From NCBI GenBank assembly GCA_040255575.1, contig JBDZVF010000204.1:1-10533 (forward strand): a stretch of 10,533 nt of DNA, given 5' to 3'. The translations under genes were made by a program, and so were the position numbers. Of this stretch, positions 1-6,875 are shown piece after piece. The stretch's first letter is position 1; every line of letters begins with the position of its first letter. A model generated the notes under the pieces. That model did no database searches and was not told where the DNA came from. It worked only from the letters and a program-made list of their open reading frames with translations. Origin of the DNA: JADGHX01 sp040255575 (lineage in GTDB: Bacteria; Pseudomonadota; Gammaproteobacteria; Steroidobacterales; Steroidobacteraceae).

Positions 1-2
1 AG

Positions 3-1319
3 GTGGCCGGCAAGCATGCAGGGCCCGCGCTGACTATCTCGCTCATCATCGCCGCGGTGGTCTGCGCCCTGGCGGCGGTGTGCTATTCGGAGTTCGCATC
101 CTTCGTGCCGGTCTCCGGCAGCGCTTACAGCTACGCCTACGCGACACTCGGCGAAGGCGTCGCGTGGTTCATCGGCTGGAACCTGATGCTGGAATACGTG
201 CTCTCCGCGTCCGCGGTGGCGGTGAGCTGGTCCGCTTATGTCGCGAATCTGCTAAGTGGCTGGGGCATTCATCTACCGAGTGCGCTCATCAACGCGCCGA
301 TCGATGCCCACGGCAAGCTGACCGGCGCCATCATCAACGTGCCCGCGATCCTGATCGTCGCGGCGATGAGCACGGTCTGCTACATCGGTATCAGGAAGTC
401 CTCAGGCTTCAACTCCTTCATGGTCTGCGTGAAAGTCGGCGTCATCGTGCTGTTCGTGCTGGTTGGCATGCACTACATCGACACCAGCAACTGGCACCCG
501 TACATCCCGGAAAACGCCGGCGAGAAGGGGGCCTACGGATGGAGCGGCATCATGACGGGCGCCGGCCTCATCCTGTTCTCGTACATCGGGTTCGACACCG
601 CATCGACCACGGCACTCGAGTCGCGTAATCCGAAGCGGGACGTGCCGCTCGGCATTCTGGGCACGCTCGTCGTCTCCTGCATTCTCTATCTCGCCATGGC
701 CGTCGTGCTGACGGGCCTGGTGCCTTACGAGAAGCTGGACGTGGCTGAGCCCGTGGCGCTCGCGATAGACCTGCATCCGCAGCTGCACTGGATCGGCGCG
801 TTCGTGAAGATCGGCATCATCGCGGGCATGACGTCCGTCATCCTGATGTCACTCCTTGGCCAGCCGCGCATTCTGCTCGCCATGGCGGATGATGGCTTGC
901 TGCCGCCATCCATGAGCCGCTGTCACCCGCGGTACAGGACGCCGCACGTCGCGACGGTGATCACCGGCTTCTTCGGCGCGCTCATTGCGGGGCTCTTTCC
1001 GCTCGATGCGCTCGCCGACCTCATCTCGATCGGCATTCTTCTGGCGTTCGCGGTGGTGTGTGCCGGAGTGCTGATTCTGCGATACACGCGGCCGGATCAT
1101 CCGCGGCCGTTTCGCGTGCCGTATGCGCCGGTCACGTGCACGCTCGGCACCCTCCTGTGCCTCGGCACGAGCCTGTTCCTTTCGGACGGAACCTGGATCC
1201 GGCTCCTCATCTGGACGGTGCTCGGCTTCTCGATCTACGGCCTGTACGGATATTGGCACAGCCGGCTCCACAAGGCCGGCCGTGCGCGCGACGGCGAAGT
1301 CGCTGAGCCGATCAAGTGA
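3..1319 (+). CDS. APC-superfamily amino-acid permease, partial (5' end outside window)
   Basis: Inner-membrane amino-acid transporter of the APC superfamily, closest in feel to the cationic amino acid (CAT)/YfnA-type group. About 438 residues are visible, nearly all hydrophobic helices. Recognisable blocks are the SGSAYSYAYATLGE stretch (about residues 38-51), the family signature around GLILFSYIGFDTASTTALE (188-206) followed by NPKRDVPLGI, the loop GQPRILLAMADDGLLPPS (286-303) and FRVPYAP (370-376). Family members begin with roughly 55-60 further residues including helix 1 and its glycine-rich GIGA-like motif. These are absent, so the GTG at base 3 is very unlikely to be the true start and the gene runs off the left edge. 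Substrate cannot be told from sequence. Its last 8 bases overlap the end of the convergent dps gene. Confidence 0.9.
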   Translation: MAGKHAGPALTISLIIAAVVCALAAVCYSEFASFVPVSGSAYSYAYATLGEGVAWFIGWNLMLEYVLSASAVAVSWSAYVANLLSGWGIHLPSALINAPIDAHGKLTGAIINVPAILIVAAMSTVCYIGIRKSSGFNSFMVCVKVGVIVLFVLVGMHYIDTSNWHPYIPENAGEKGAYGWSGIMTGAGLILFSYIGFDTASTTALESRNPKRDVPLGILGTLVVSCILYLAMAVVLTGLVPYEKLDVAEPVALAIDLHPQLHWIGAFVKIGIIAGMTSVILMSLLGQPRILLAMADDGLLPPSMSRCHPRYRTPHVATVITGFFGALIAGLFPLDALADLISIGILLAFAVVCAGVLILRYTRPDHPRPFRVPYAPVTCTLGTLLCLGTSLFLSDGTWIRLLIWTVLGFSIYGLYGYWHSRLHKAGRARDGEVAEPIK

Positions 1320-1857
1320 GGGTGTTGACTTCCACCGGACGGCCGGCTTCGTAAAGGAACCACACGCGCTTCTCGGCTTCGTCGATCCACACTTCGAGCA
1401 GGCTCGTGGTCGCCATGTCGTTGTTCTCGGAGCAGAGCTCGTGCGTCGCGCGCATGCGCGAGGCGAGCTGGATGTTGTCTTCGCGCAGCTCCGCGAGCAT
1501 GTCGAACGGGCTCACATAGTCTGAGTCGTTGTCGAGCACTCGTTTCATCTTGTTGATCTGGCCGATCGAATGGATCGTCGTCGCCCCGAGCTTGCGCACG
1601 CGCTCGGCAATAGGGTCGCTGGTCGCGTAGATCTGCTCCGCCTGCTCATCGAGCAGCAGGTGAAAGTCGCGGAAGTGCGGGCCGGAGACGTGCCAGTGGA
1701 AATTCTTCGTCTTGATGTAGAGCGCGAACACATCCGCGAGCAGCGCATTCAACGCACCGGCAATGTCGCGCGTGGCATTTGCCGGCAGCAGCGTCGGCGT
1801 GGCGAGCGGCGCCTTGCGACGGCCTTTTGCGGCCTTGACCTGTTTCGGATTCAACAT
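1312..1857 (-). CDS. dps: Dps-family DNA-binding ferritin-like protein
   Basis: A 181-residue Dps protein: a cytoplasmic dodecamer that oxidises Fe(II) with peroxide, stores the ferric core and shields DNA. The ferroxidase ligands fit the E. coli Dps pattern with a constant offset of three: His54 (in KNFHWHV), His66, Asp70 (LLLDEQ), Asp81 and Glu85 (DPIAER). The N-terminal tail (residues 1-16) is rich in Lys and Arg (KQVKAAKGRRK), as in Dps proteins that bind DNA through the tail. I chose the ATG at 1857 because AAGGAG lies 9 bases upstream. A longer reading frame reaches 1914 but has no support. The gene sits downstream of the small AraC-type regulator on the same strand with a 135-bp gap; I saw no clear sigma-70 promoter there. 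Its stop codon lies inside the last codons of the convergent permease. Confidence 0.95.
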   Translation of the reverse strand: MLNPKQVKAAKGRRKAPLATPTLLPANATRDIAGALNALLADVFALYIKTKNFHWHVSGPHFRDFHLLLDEQAEQIYATSDPIAERVRKLGATTIHSIGQINKMKRVLDNDSDYVSPFDMLAELREDNIQLASRMRATHELCSENNDMATTSLLEVWIDEAEKRVWFLYEAGRPVEVNTLT

Positions 1858-1992
1858 CGGGATCGTCTCCTTGCTGTGTTCTGGCGGGCTACGGCGGTGG
1901 GCTCGCAGCCTCACACTGACGCCACGAGGCCACGCTTCGCTTGGACGCTCGTGCCGCGATGGGTTTCTTTTTGCGCCGGCCGCGCGCTCAGA

Positions 1993-2424
1993 TCATTCGG
2001 CGGACGCGGCCTGCCGGCGCGCGCGGCGCCAGGCATTCGGACTCTCGCCGACGAGCCGGCGGAAAAGCTTGCAGAAATGTGCTTGATCGGCCATTCCGCA
2101 CAGCGCGGCGATCTGGCTGAGCGGTTCCGTCGTGGTGAGCATCAATCCCTGGGCGCGCTGCACGCGCCGTTGCATCACGTAAGCGTGGGCCGGATGCCCG
2201 AGACTTTCCTTGAAGGCACGGCAGAAGTGGCTGTGACTCAAGCGCGCAAGTGAGGCGAGATCCTGCAGGCGGATGGTCGAGGAAAGATGTTCCTCGATGT
2301 AATGGGTCACGCGGCGAACCTGCCAGGGCGCAAGGCCCCCGCGCCGGATCAGACCAACTGGCGCACGAGGCGCGCTCGTTCGCGGTGCGGGATTCGAAAC
2401 CGCCACGCTGGCGTTCTCAAACAT
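1993..2424 (-). CDS. Small AraC/XylS-family transcriptional regulator (DNA-binding domain only)
   Basis: A 143-residue protein consisting of a roughly 33-residue Ala/Pro/Arg-rich tail and one AraC-type DNA-binding domain with two helix-turn-helix units. The first is around residues 52-74 (LQDLASLARLSHSHFCRAF) and the second around 103-125 (SQIAALCGMADQAHFCKLF), ending in the usual GESPNAWRR. There is no ligand-binding or dimerisation domain, so the build resembles MarA/SoxS/Rob-type monomeric activators. Activity would then be set by protein level or an unknown partner. The ATG at 2424 has GGGAG six bases upstream. The open frame continues to 2748, but that part runs through the aldo/keto reductase gene in another frame and looks noncoding. 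Targets are unknown; the adjacent dps and aldo/keto reductase genes are the obvious candidates. Confidence 0.9.
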   Translation of the reverse strand: MFENASVAVSNPAPRTSAPRAPVGLIRRGGLAPWQVRRVTHYIEEHLSSTIRLQDLASLARLSHSHFCRAFKESLGHPAHAYVMQRRVQRAQGLMLTTTEPLSQIAALCGMADQAHFCKLFRRLVGESPNAWRRARRQAASAE

Positions 2425-2503
2425 CGACGTCTCCCTGCTCAAAAGCCCGGGCGACACAGTGCACCTCACCGCACGCACGGGTGCTATCCCCCTTTGGGGG
2501 GGA

Positions 2504-2541
2504 CCCGCGTCGTGCCGCGCAGGGTAGCGGCACGACGCGGG
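2504..2541 (-). terminator. Strong hairpin after the aldo/keto reductase gene
   Basis: A perfect 15-bp inverted repeat (2504-2518 with 2527-2541, CCCGCGTCGTGCCGC and its complement) around an 8-base loop, starting 5 bases past the stop codon of the aldo/keto reductase. A second short C5/G5 hairpin (2488-2500) follows directly. There is no U-tract on the minus-strand transcript, so this is a stable 3' end or attenuating hairpin rather than a textbook intrinsic terminator. It separates the reductase from the AraC-type gene. Confidence 0.65.
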
Positions 2542-2546
2542 GGCGC

Positions 2547-3506
2547 TCAGGTGGAGATGCTCTCCCAGTACTTCACCATCTTCTCGCGGGTGTCGGCATC
2601 CGGCAGACGGCCCCGGCCCGCCTTCTGGTTGTCTTCGAGATGGCTGACCTTCGTCGTGCCGGGAATGGCCGCGGTCACGACGGGATGCGAGATGTCGTAC
2701 TTCAAAAAGTACTGCGCCCAGCTCGTCACATCGATGTCGGCGGCCCAATTCGGCAGTGCCTTGCCGGCAACCTGCTGCATGAGGTTGCCGCCGCGGCGGC
2801 CGCCGAGCGGCACGTTCACGAGCACCCCCATCCCCTTGTCCCGGGCGACCGGGAACACTTCTTTCTCGGCCGAGCGGTCCTGCATGGAATAGTCGACCTG
2901 CACGAAGTCGAAGTCGTATTTCTTCATCGCGTCGATCAGCGCGGCGTACTGCGAATCGACCGACGTGGTGATACCGATGTAGCGGATGCGGCCCGCCTTC
3001 TTGTAGTCCTGGTACAGCGGCAGCAGGTGGTCGATGCCGTGCACGTTGTGGATCTGCAGAAGGTCGATCTTGTCCGTGCGCAGCGAGGCGAAGGATTTCT
3101 CGAGCGTCGCCTTCGCGTCCGAGACGTTGCCGGCGAGCGGGGTCTTGGTGGCGAGGAACAGCTTCGAGCGATTGCCGAGCGCGGCGACCGCCTCGCCGAT
3201 GACCTGCTCGGAAGTGCCGTAGGCCTGTGCCGTGTCGACGATCGAGCCGCCGAGCTCCGGCAGCATCCGCAACACTTCGCGACGGGCCGCCAGATCTTCC
3301 GGCGCGCTGACGCCGAAGTTGTTGGTGCCGATGCCGATGACCGGCAGCTTCTCTTTCGTCGACGGAACAGTCTTGGTGATGAGCGGCAGGCTCTTGTCGG
3401 CGGCCTGCGCCAGGCCGGCGCGCGCGACGGCGAACCCCACCGTGGCATAAACACCCGACTTGATGAGCGTGCGGCGGGAAACAGAAGAACCTTCGGAAGC
3501 TGACAT
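2547..3506 (-). CDS. Aldo/keto reductase with twin-arginine signal
   Basis: A 319-residue aldo/keto reductase, predicted to reduce a carbonyl substrate using NAD(P)H. The N-terminus carries a twin-arginine motif, S-R-R-T-L-I-K (residues 10-16), then a hydrophobic stretch and an AQA-A site near residues 33-36, so it should be folded in the cytoplasm and exported by Tat. The catalytic tetrad is complete: Asp91 and Tyr96 (DTAQAYG), Lys121 (ATKTPL) and His153 (QIHNVHG). The C-terminal IPGTTKVSHLEDN (281-293) matches the cofactor phosphate-binding loop of the family. The ATG at 3506 is chosen because GGAG lies six bases upstream and the signal peptide follows at once; a longer frame to 3818 overlaps the hydroxylase gene. 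A candidate promoter lies at 3550-3578 and a hairpin follows the stop. Substrate unknown. Confidence 0.93.
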   Translation of the reverse strand: MSASEGSSVSRRTLIKSGVYATVGFAVARAGLAQAADKSLPLITKTVPSTKEKLPVIGIGTNNFGVSAPEDLAARREVLRMLPELGGSIVDTAQAYGTSEQVIGEAVAALGNRSKLFLATKTPLAGNVSDAKATLEKSFASLRTDKIDLLQIHNVHGIDHLLPLYQDYKKAGRIRYIGITTSVDSQYAALIDAMKKYDFDFVQVDYSMQDRSAEKEVFPVARDKGMGVLVNVPLGGRRGGNLMQQVAGKALPNWAADIDVTSWAQYFLKYDISHPVVTAAIPGTTKVSHLEDNQKAGRGRLPDADTREKMVKYWESIST

Positions 3507-3549
3507 GCGTGTCTCCGTTCGATTCCGAAACGACGTGGGAAGAGACCGG

Positions 3550-3578
3550 ACTAAAACCCGGCCGCCGTCCGTTGTCCA
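3550..3578 (-). promoter_or_regulatory. Candidate sigma-70 promoter for the aldo/keto reductase
   Basis: Read on the minus strand, TGGACA (3578-3573; 5 of 6 to the -35 consensus) and TTTAGT (3555-3550; 4 of 6 to the -10) are separated by 17 bases. Transcription would start about 37 bases before the ATG at 3506. This suggests the reductase is transcribed separately from the receptor-hydroxylase pair upstream. Consensus matching only. Confidence 0.4.
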
Positions 3579-3633
3579 GCCGCGCTGGCCATGCTGTGGG
3601 CGGCCCGTGGCAGCGTGGCCACCGTACGGAAAG

Positions 3634-4332
3634 CTAAACCTCGGCCCAGCGTCGCAGCAGGTTGTGATAGATGTTCGTGAGCTGAAGAACGGCGTCGCTG
3701 TTCGCGCCCGTGCGCCGTAGCGTTTCGATCGATGTATCGAGCTCAAATAGCAGACGGCGCTGGGATTCCTCGCGCACCATGCTCTGAACCCAGAAGAACG
3801 AGGCGAGCCGCGTTCCACGCGTTACCGGCGTCACGCGATGCAGGCTGCTCGAGGGATAGATGATCATGTCCCCGGCCGGCAGTTTCACTTCGTGCTCGCC
3901 GTACGTGTCGCTCACCACGAGCTCGCCGCCCTCGTAATCCTCGATCTCACTCAGGAACAGCGTGCAGGAGATATCCGAGCGGATGTGCTGTTTTGGTGCA
4001 CGCGCATCTTCACCCTCGCCCAGCACCATTACGGAGCCATCCACATGGAAACCGTACTGCCCGCCGCCCTGATACCGGTTGAACCGCGGCGGCAACGTGC
4101 GCAGCGGCAGGCAGGCGGAGAAATAGAGGAGGTTGCGGCCGAGCGCCGAAAGGATCTTCGCGCCCAGCGCGTGCCGCACGGGTGACGCTTCCGGCAGCTG
4201 CTCGTTCCGCTTCATCTGCGCGCCTTGGGGGCCGACAGTCTCCCTGCCGTCGGTCCACTCGGCCTTCCCCAAGGCTTCACGCACTTCGGCCAGTTCTTCA
4301 GCGGTGAGTACCTTGGGGATGTGCAGCAGCAT
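3634..4332 (-). CDS. piuC: PiuC/YbiX-type Fe(II)/2-oxoglutarate-dependent hydroxylase (PKHD family)
   Basis: A 232-residue cytoplasmic Fe(II)- and 2-oxoglutarate-dependent dioxygenase of the PKHD (prolyl-4-hydroxylase-like) group, typical in length (E. coli YbiX is about 225). The iron-binding triad is visible: His96 and Asp98 in GFHVDGS, and His165 in SSSLHRVTPV. Arg175 (TRGTRLASFFW) fits the 2-oxoglutarate carboxylate ligand ten residues later. The N-terminal MLLHIPKVLTAEELAEVREAL and the FNRYQGGGQYGFHVD block are typical of YbiX/PiuC. The ATG at 4332 follows the receptor stop by one base (TGA-C-ATG) with no evident Shine-Dalgarno of its own, so it is probably translated by coupling to the receptor. 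This receptor-hydroxylase pair is the known fiu-ybiX / piuA-piuC arrangement. PiuC is tied to uptake through catechol-siderophore receptors, but its substrate is not settled as far as I know. Confidence 0.94.
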   Translation of the reverse strand: MLLHIPKVLTAEELAEVREALGKAEWTDGRETVGPQGAQMKRNEQLPEASPVRHALGAKILSALGRNLLYFSACLPLRTLPPRFNRYQGGGQYGFHVDGSVMVLGEGEDARAPKQHIRSDISCTLFLSEIEDYEGGELVVSDTYGEHEVKLPAGDMIIYPSSSLHRVTPVTRGTRLASFFWVQSMVREESQRRLLFELDTSIETLRRTGANSDAVLQLTNIYHNLLRRWAEV

Positions 4333-4333
4333 G

Positions 4334-6649
4334 TCAGAACCGTAGGTCGGCGCTCAGCAGGACCGTGCGCGGGACGCCCGGAGTATACCGGTAGCCGCTC
4401 TTGTTGATGGCCGACACATACTCCTTGTCGGTGAGGTTGTATGCGTTCACGCGCAAGTTGAAGTTGGCGTTCACGGGGTAAGTCGCCACCGCATCCCATA
4501 CCGCATAGGACTTCGTGAATGCCGGTGTGCCGACGGCACCGTCGGTGCCACGGTGCATCTCACCCGAGTAACGCACGCCGCCGCCCACCGAGAGATTGAA
4601 CGGCAGACGATAGGTGCTCCACAGGGTGAAGGCCTGATCCGGCGTGTACGTGAGTGCGGTTGAGCGGTCCTGCGCAACGAGAGCACCCGCCTCCACCTTG
4701 GTGTGCAGCTTCGTGTAGCCGCTGGAGATTGCCCAGTTGTCTGTGAGGTTGCCGACCACGGAGACCTCGACGCCTTTCACGCTCTTCCTGCCGATCTGAT
4801 AGTAGAGACCGTCGTCGCCCTGCGCGATCTCGTTGGTCACGTCGGTGTCGAACAGGGCGCCGGTGACGAGCAGCCGCTGGTCGAATACGTTCCACTTCGC
4901 GCCGATTTCTTTCGTCTTGGCCTTCTGCGGATCGAACATCGGGTTGTTGGCATTGTTCGCCGCGTTGCTCAGCTCGAACGTGCTGCCGCCCGGCGGTTGC
5001 TGCGAAATGGCGTAATTCACGTAGAAACTCAGGTCGTCCCTCGCCTTGTAGACGCCGCCGAGCTTCCAGTTGAAGAGTGTCTCGGACTTCTCGAGGTCGG
5101 CTGAGGGCAGCACCGTGCCCGCCGGGTTCGTGCCGCACGGGGGGCGGTTGCCGCTGCCGCAAATCGCCCGCGCGTCATATTCGGTCTGGTAGTCGTCGAG
5201 CCGCACACCGCCGGTCACGAGAAACCGTTCACCGAACTTCAGCGTATCGAACGCGTAGGCGGATGTCGTAGTCGTCTTGCCGTGACGATCCGCGCCGTTG
5301 AAATCCCACTCGAGGCCGGTGACGTCCCAGTTCGGGTCGTAGAGATTGGCCGCGGGCCAGTCCGTGCCCTCGATCGGAGCAACGCCGCGCCCATCCAGCC
5401 GCTCATCCGCATATTCGACGCCGGTGCTGAGGTTGTGCTTGACCGGGCCGGTGTCGAAATCGATGCGCAGGTTCAACTGGTCCGTGACGATCCGGTTGTC
5501 CTGGTTCTTGAACGTCGGGTTGCTGCGAGCCACGGTCCAGGTGGACGGATCGGCGGGGTCGGGGGTGAGGAGGTTCGCGGTGCTCGCCATGTATGAGGTC
5601 AGCAGGTAGTCCTGCTTGTTCTTGCCCCAGCGCGCGGTGTTGGTCAGTCGCACGGTATCCGAGAAATCATGCTCGAACACGAACGTAGCCATCCTGGCCG
5701 TCACATCGTCATGGTCGAAACGCGTGCCGTAGAAATTTTCCGGGTTCACGGTCGGCGCGTTCGAGATGAACGGGCGCGCCGGATCCGGGCTCGCATAACC
5801 GGGCAGGCCGATGGTCGAGACGCCGCCATCCGGAATGTTGTCCTGCTTCACGTACAGGAAGTTGAAGTAGTAGCGAGTGCGCGTGCCCAGGCCAAAGGAA
5901 ACGGAAGGCGCGAGTCCCCAGCGTTTGTTCTTCACATGGTCGCGGCCGACCACGTCACTGTCCTGCCACAGGCCGTTCAATCGCACGGCGCTGTTATCGC
6001 TGAGAGTTTTGTTCCAGTCAGCGGCGACCCGCTTCTGGCCGTCGAAACCGCCCGACAGCGCGGCCGTCGTCAGGTCCTGCGCGATGGCGCGCTTGGTAAC
6101 GAGGTTGATCGCGCCGGTGGGTGCGGAGCGGCCGTTGTCGGTGCCGGCCGGGCCCTTCTCCACTTCGATCTGCTCGACATTGAACACGTCGCGCGAGATC
6201 GAGCCGAGATCGCGCACACCATCGACGAAGATGCTGCTCGAGCTGTCGAAACCCCGCATGTACAGCGTGTCGCCGGTGGAAGTGTTGCCGTTCTCGCCGA
6301 CGTAGAACGTGCCCACGCCCGGCGTATTGCGCAGCGCCTCGGTGAGACTGGTGGCGCCCTGCTCGTTGAAGAGCGTCGAGCTGATGATCTGCACGGTCTG
6401 CGGAATATCCTGCAGCGGCTGCGTGAATTTGGGGGAGGACAGTGTGTCGATTTTGTATGACTCGGCGTCGCCGTCCTCGACGGTGATCTTCTCGAGCGTC
6501 TTGGCTTGTGCCAGGGTCGATGCACCGGCCGAATCCTGTGCGCCGCTCGGTAATGCGAACGTGAGGCCGGTGATCAACGTCGCGGCGGCAAGGGTGGGAT
6601 GGGCTTGCAGAGACCGGGGGGCGTGTTTTCGCGTTTTGATGTGGCTCAT
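4334..6649 (-). CDS. TonB-dependent catecholate-siderophore receptor (Fiu/PiuA type)
   Basis: A 771-residue outer-membrane receptor importing a ferric siderophore, probably catechol-type, powered by TonB-ExbBD. After a signal peptide (about 1-37, cleavage near PSGA-QD) comes a TonB-box-like LEKITVEDG (52-60). The plug domain (about 75-190) has QDIPQTVQII, LRNTPGVGTF, MRGFDSSSSIFVDGVRD and VEVEKGPAGTDNGR followed by SAPTGAINLVTK, a combination I associate with Fiu/PiuA receptors. The beta-barrel follows, ending in a final strand with terminal Phe (LLSADLRF). Cys497 and Cys505 sit eight residues apart in a predicted extracellular loop and may form a disulphide. The ATG at 6649 is chosen because a normal signal peptide follows it; the frame continues upstream to 6892 without a plausible signal. 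It is coupled to the hydroxylase downstream and shares a divergent, Fur-box-like control region with the flavin operon. Confidence 0.95.
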   Translation of the reverse strand: MSHIKTRKHAPRSLQAHPTLAAATLITGLTFALPSGAQDSAGASTLAQAKTLEKITVEDGDAESYKIDTLSSPKFTQPLQDIPQTVQIISSTLFNEQGATSLTEALRNTPGVGTFYVGENGNTSTGDTLYMRGFDSSSSIFVDGVRDLGSISRDVFNVEQIEVEKGPAGTDNGRSAPTGAINLVTKRAIAQDLTTAALSGGFDGQKRVAADWNKTLSDNSAVRLNGLWQDSDVVGRDHVKNKRWGLAPSVSFGLGTRTRYYFNFLYVKQDNIPDGGVSTIGLPGYASPDPARPFISNAPTVNPENFYGTRFDHDDVTARMATFVFEHDFSDTVRLTNTARWGKNKQDYLLTSYMASTANLLTPDPADPSTWTVARSNPTFKNQDNRIVTDQLNLRIDFDTGPVKHNLSTGVEYADERLDGRGVAPIEGTDWPAANLYDPNWDVTGLEWDFNGADRHGKTTTTSAYAFDTLKFGERFLVTGGVRLDDYQTEYDARAICGSGNRPPCGTNPAGTVLPSADLEKSETLFNWKLGGVYKARDDLSFYVNYAISQQPPGGSTFELSNAANNANNPMFDPQKAKTKEIGAKWNVFDQRLLVTGALFDTDVTNEIAQGDDGLYYQIGRKSVKGVEVSVVGNLTDNWAISSGYTKLHTKVEAGALVAQDRSTALTYTPDQAFTLWSTYRLPFNLSVGGGVRYSGEMHRGTDGAVGTPAFTKSYAVWDAVATYPVNANFNLRVNAYNLTDKEYVSAINKSGYRYTPGVPRTVLLSADLRF

Positions 6650-6780
6650 GGCGGTTCCAGCTGAATAACGAGTAAAGGCGGCCGAGCCGGAATGCTTTAT
6701 CTCCCTCGGGAAGAAAGCCGGCATGGGACGCAAAACTGGCTGGGGTCCGCGAAGCGGAGGACCTTGGCTGTTCTTGGCGG

Positions 6781-6810
6781 AGCATACTTGCAAATACGAA
6801 TGGTTCGCAA
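6781..6810 (-). promoter_or_regulatory. Candidate promoter for the receptor-hydroxylase operon
   Basis: On the minus strand, TTGCGA (6810-6805; 4 of 6 to -35) and TATGCT (6786-6781; 4 of 6 to -10) are spaced by 18 bases. Transcription would start near 6774, leaving a leader of about 125 bases before the ATG at 6649. The Fur-box-like repeat fills most of the space between the two elements, so a bound repressor would block this promoter. Confidence 0.4.
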
Positions 6811-6816
6811 TAACCT
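6788..6816 (+). promoter_or_regulatory. Candidate promoter for the PepSY-DUF2271-DUF4198-ApbE operon
   Basis: TTGCAA (6788-6793; 4 of 6 to -35) and TAACCT (6811-6816; a weak -10) are 17 bases apart and overlap the Fur-box-like repeat. The predicted start lies about 50 bases before the ATG at 6876. The -10 match is poor, so the position is tentative. Confidence 0.25.
6793..6811. promoter_or_regulatory. Fur-box-like operator between divergent iron operons
   Basis: The 19-mer AATACGAATGGTTCGCAAT matches 14 of 19 positions of the Fur-type palindrome AATGAGAATGATTCTCATT, by hand alignment. It sits within a wider inverted repeat TTGC...GCAA (6788-6791 with 6807-6810). It lies in the 226-bp gap between the receptor and the PepSY operon and overlaps candidate promoters on both strands. 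Repression by Fe-Fur in iron-replete cells is what known fiu/piuA genes show, and would be expected here. Confidence 0.5.
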
Positions 6817-6875
6817 GCGATCCCACCGGACGGCCAACCTTTTTGGAAACTCGCCTTCCGCTGTCACGCCAGCGC

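Noticed and set aside
2425..2748. An N-terminal extension of the AraC-type regulator of about 108 residues
   Set aside because: It runs through the end of the aldo/keto reductase gene and its hairpin in another frame, shows no domain, and the internal ATG at 2424 has a good Shine-Dalgarno sequence.
6744..6763. Small hairpin GGTCC...GGACC in the receptor leader as a riboswitch
   Set aside because: The two possible stems are only 5 bp each and no known riboswitch core is recognisable.
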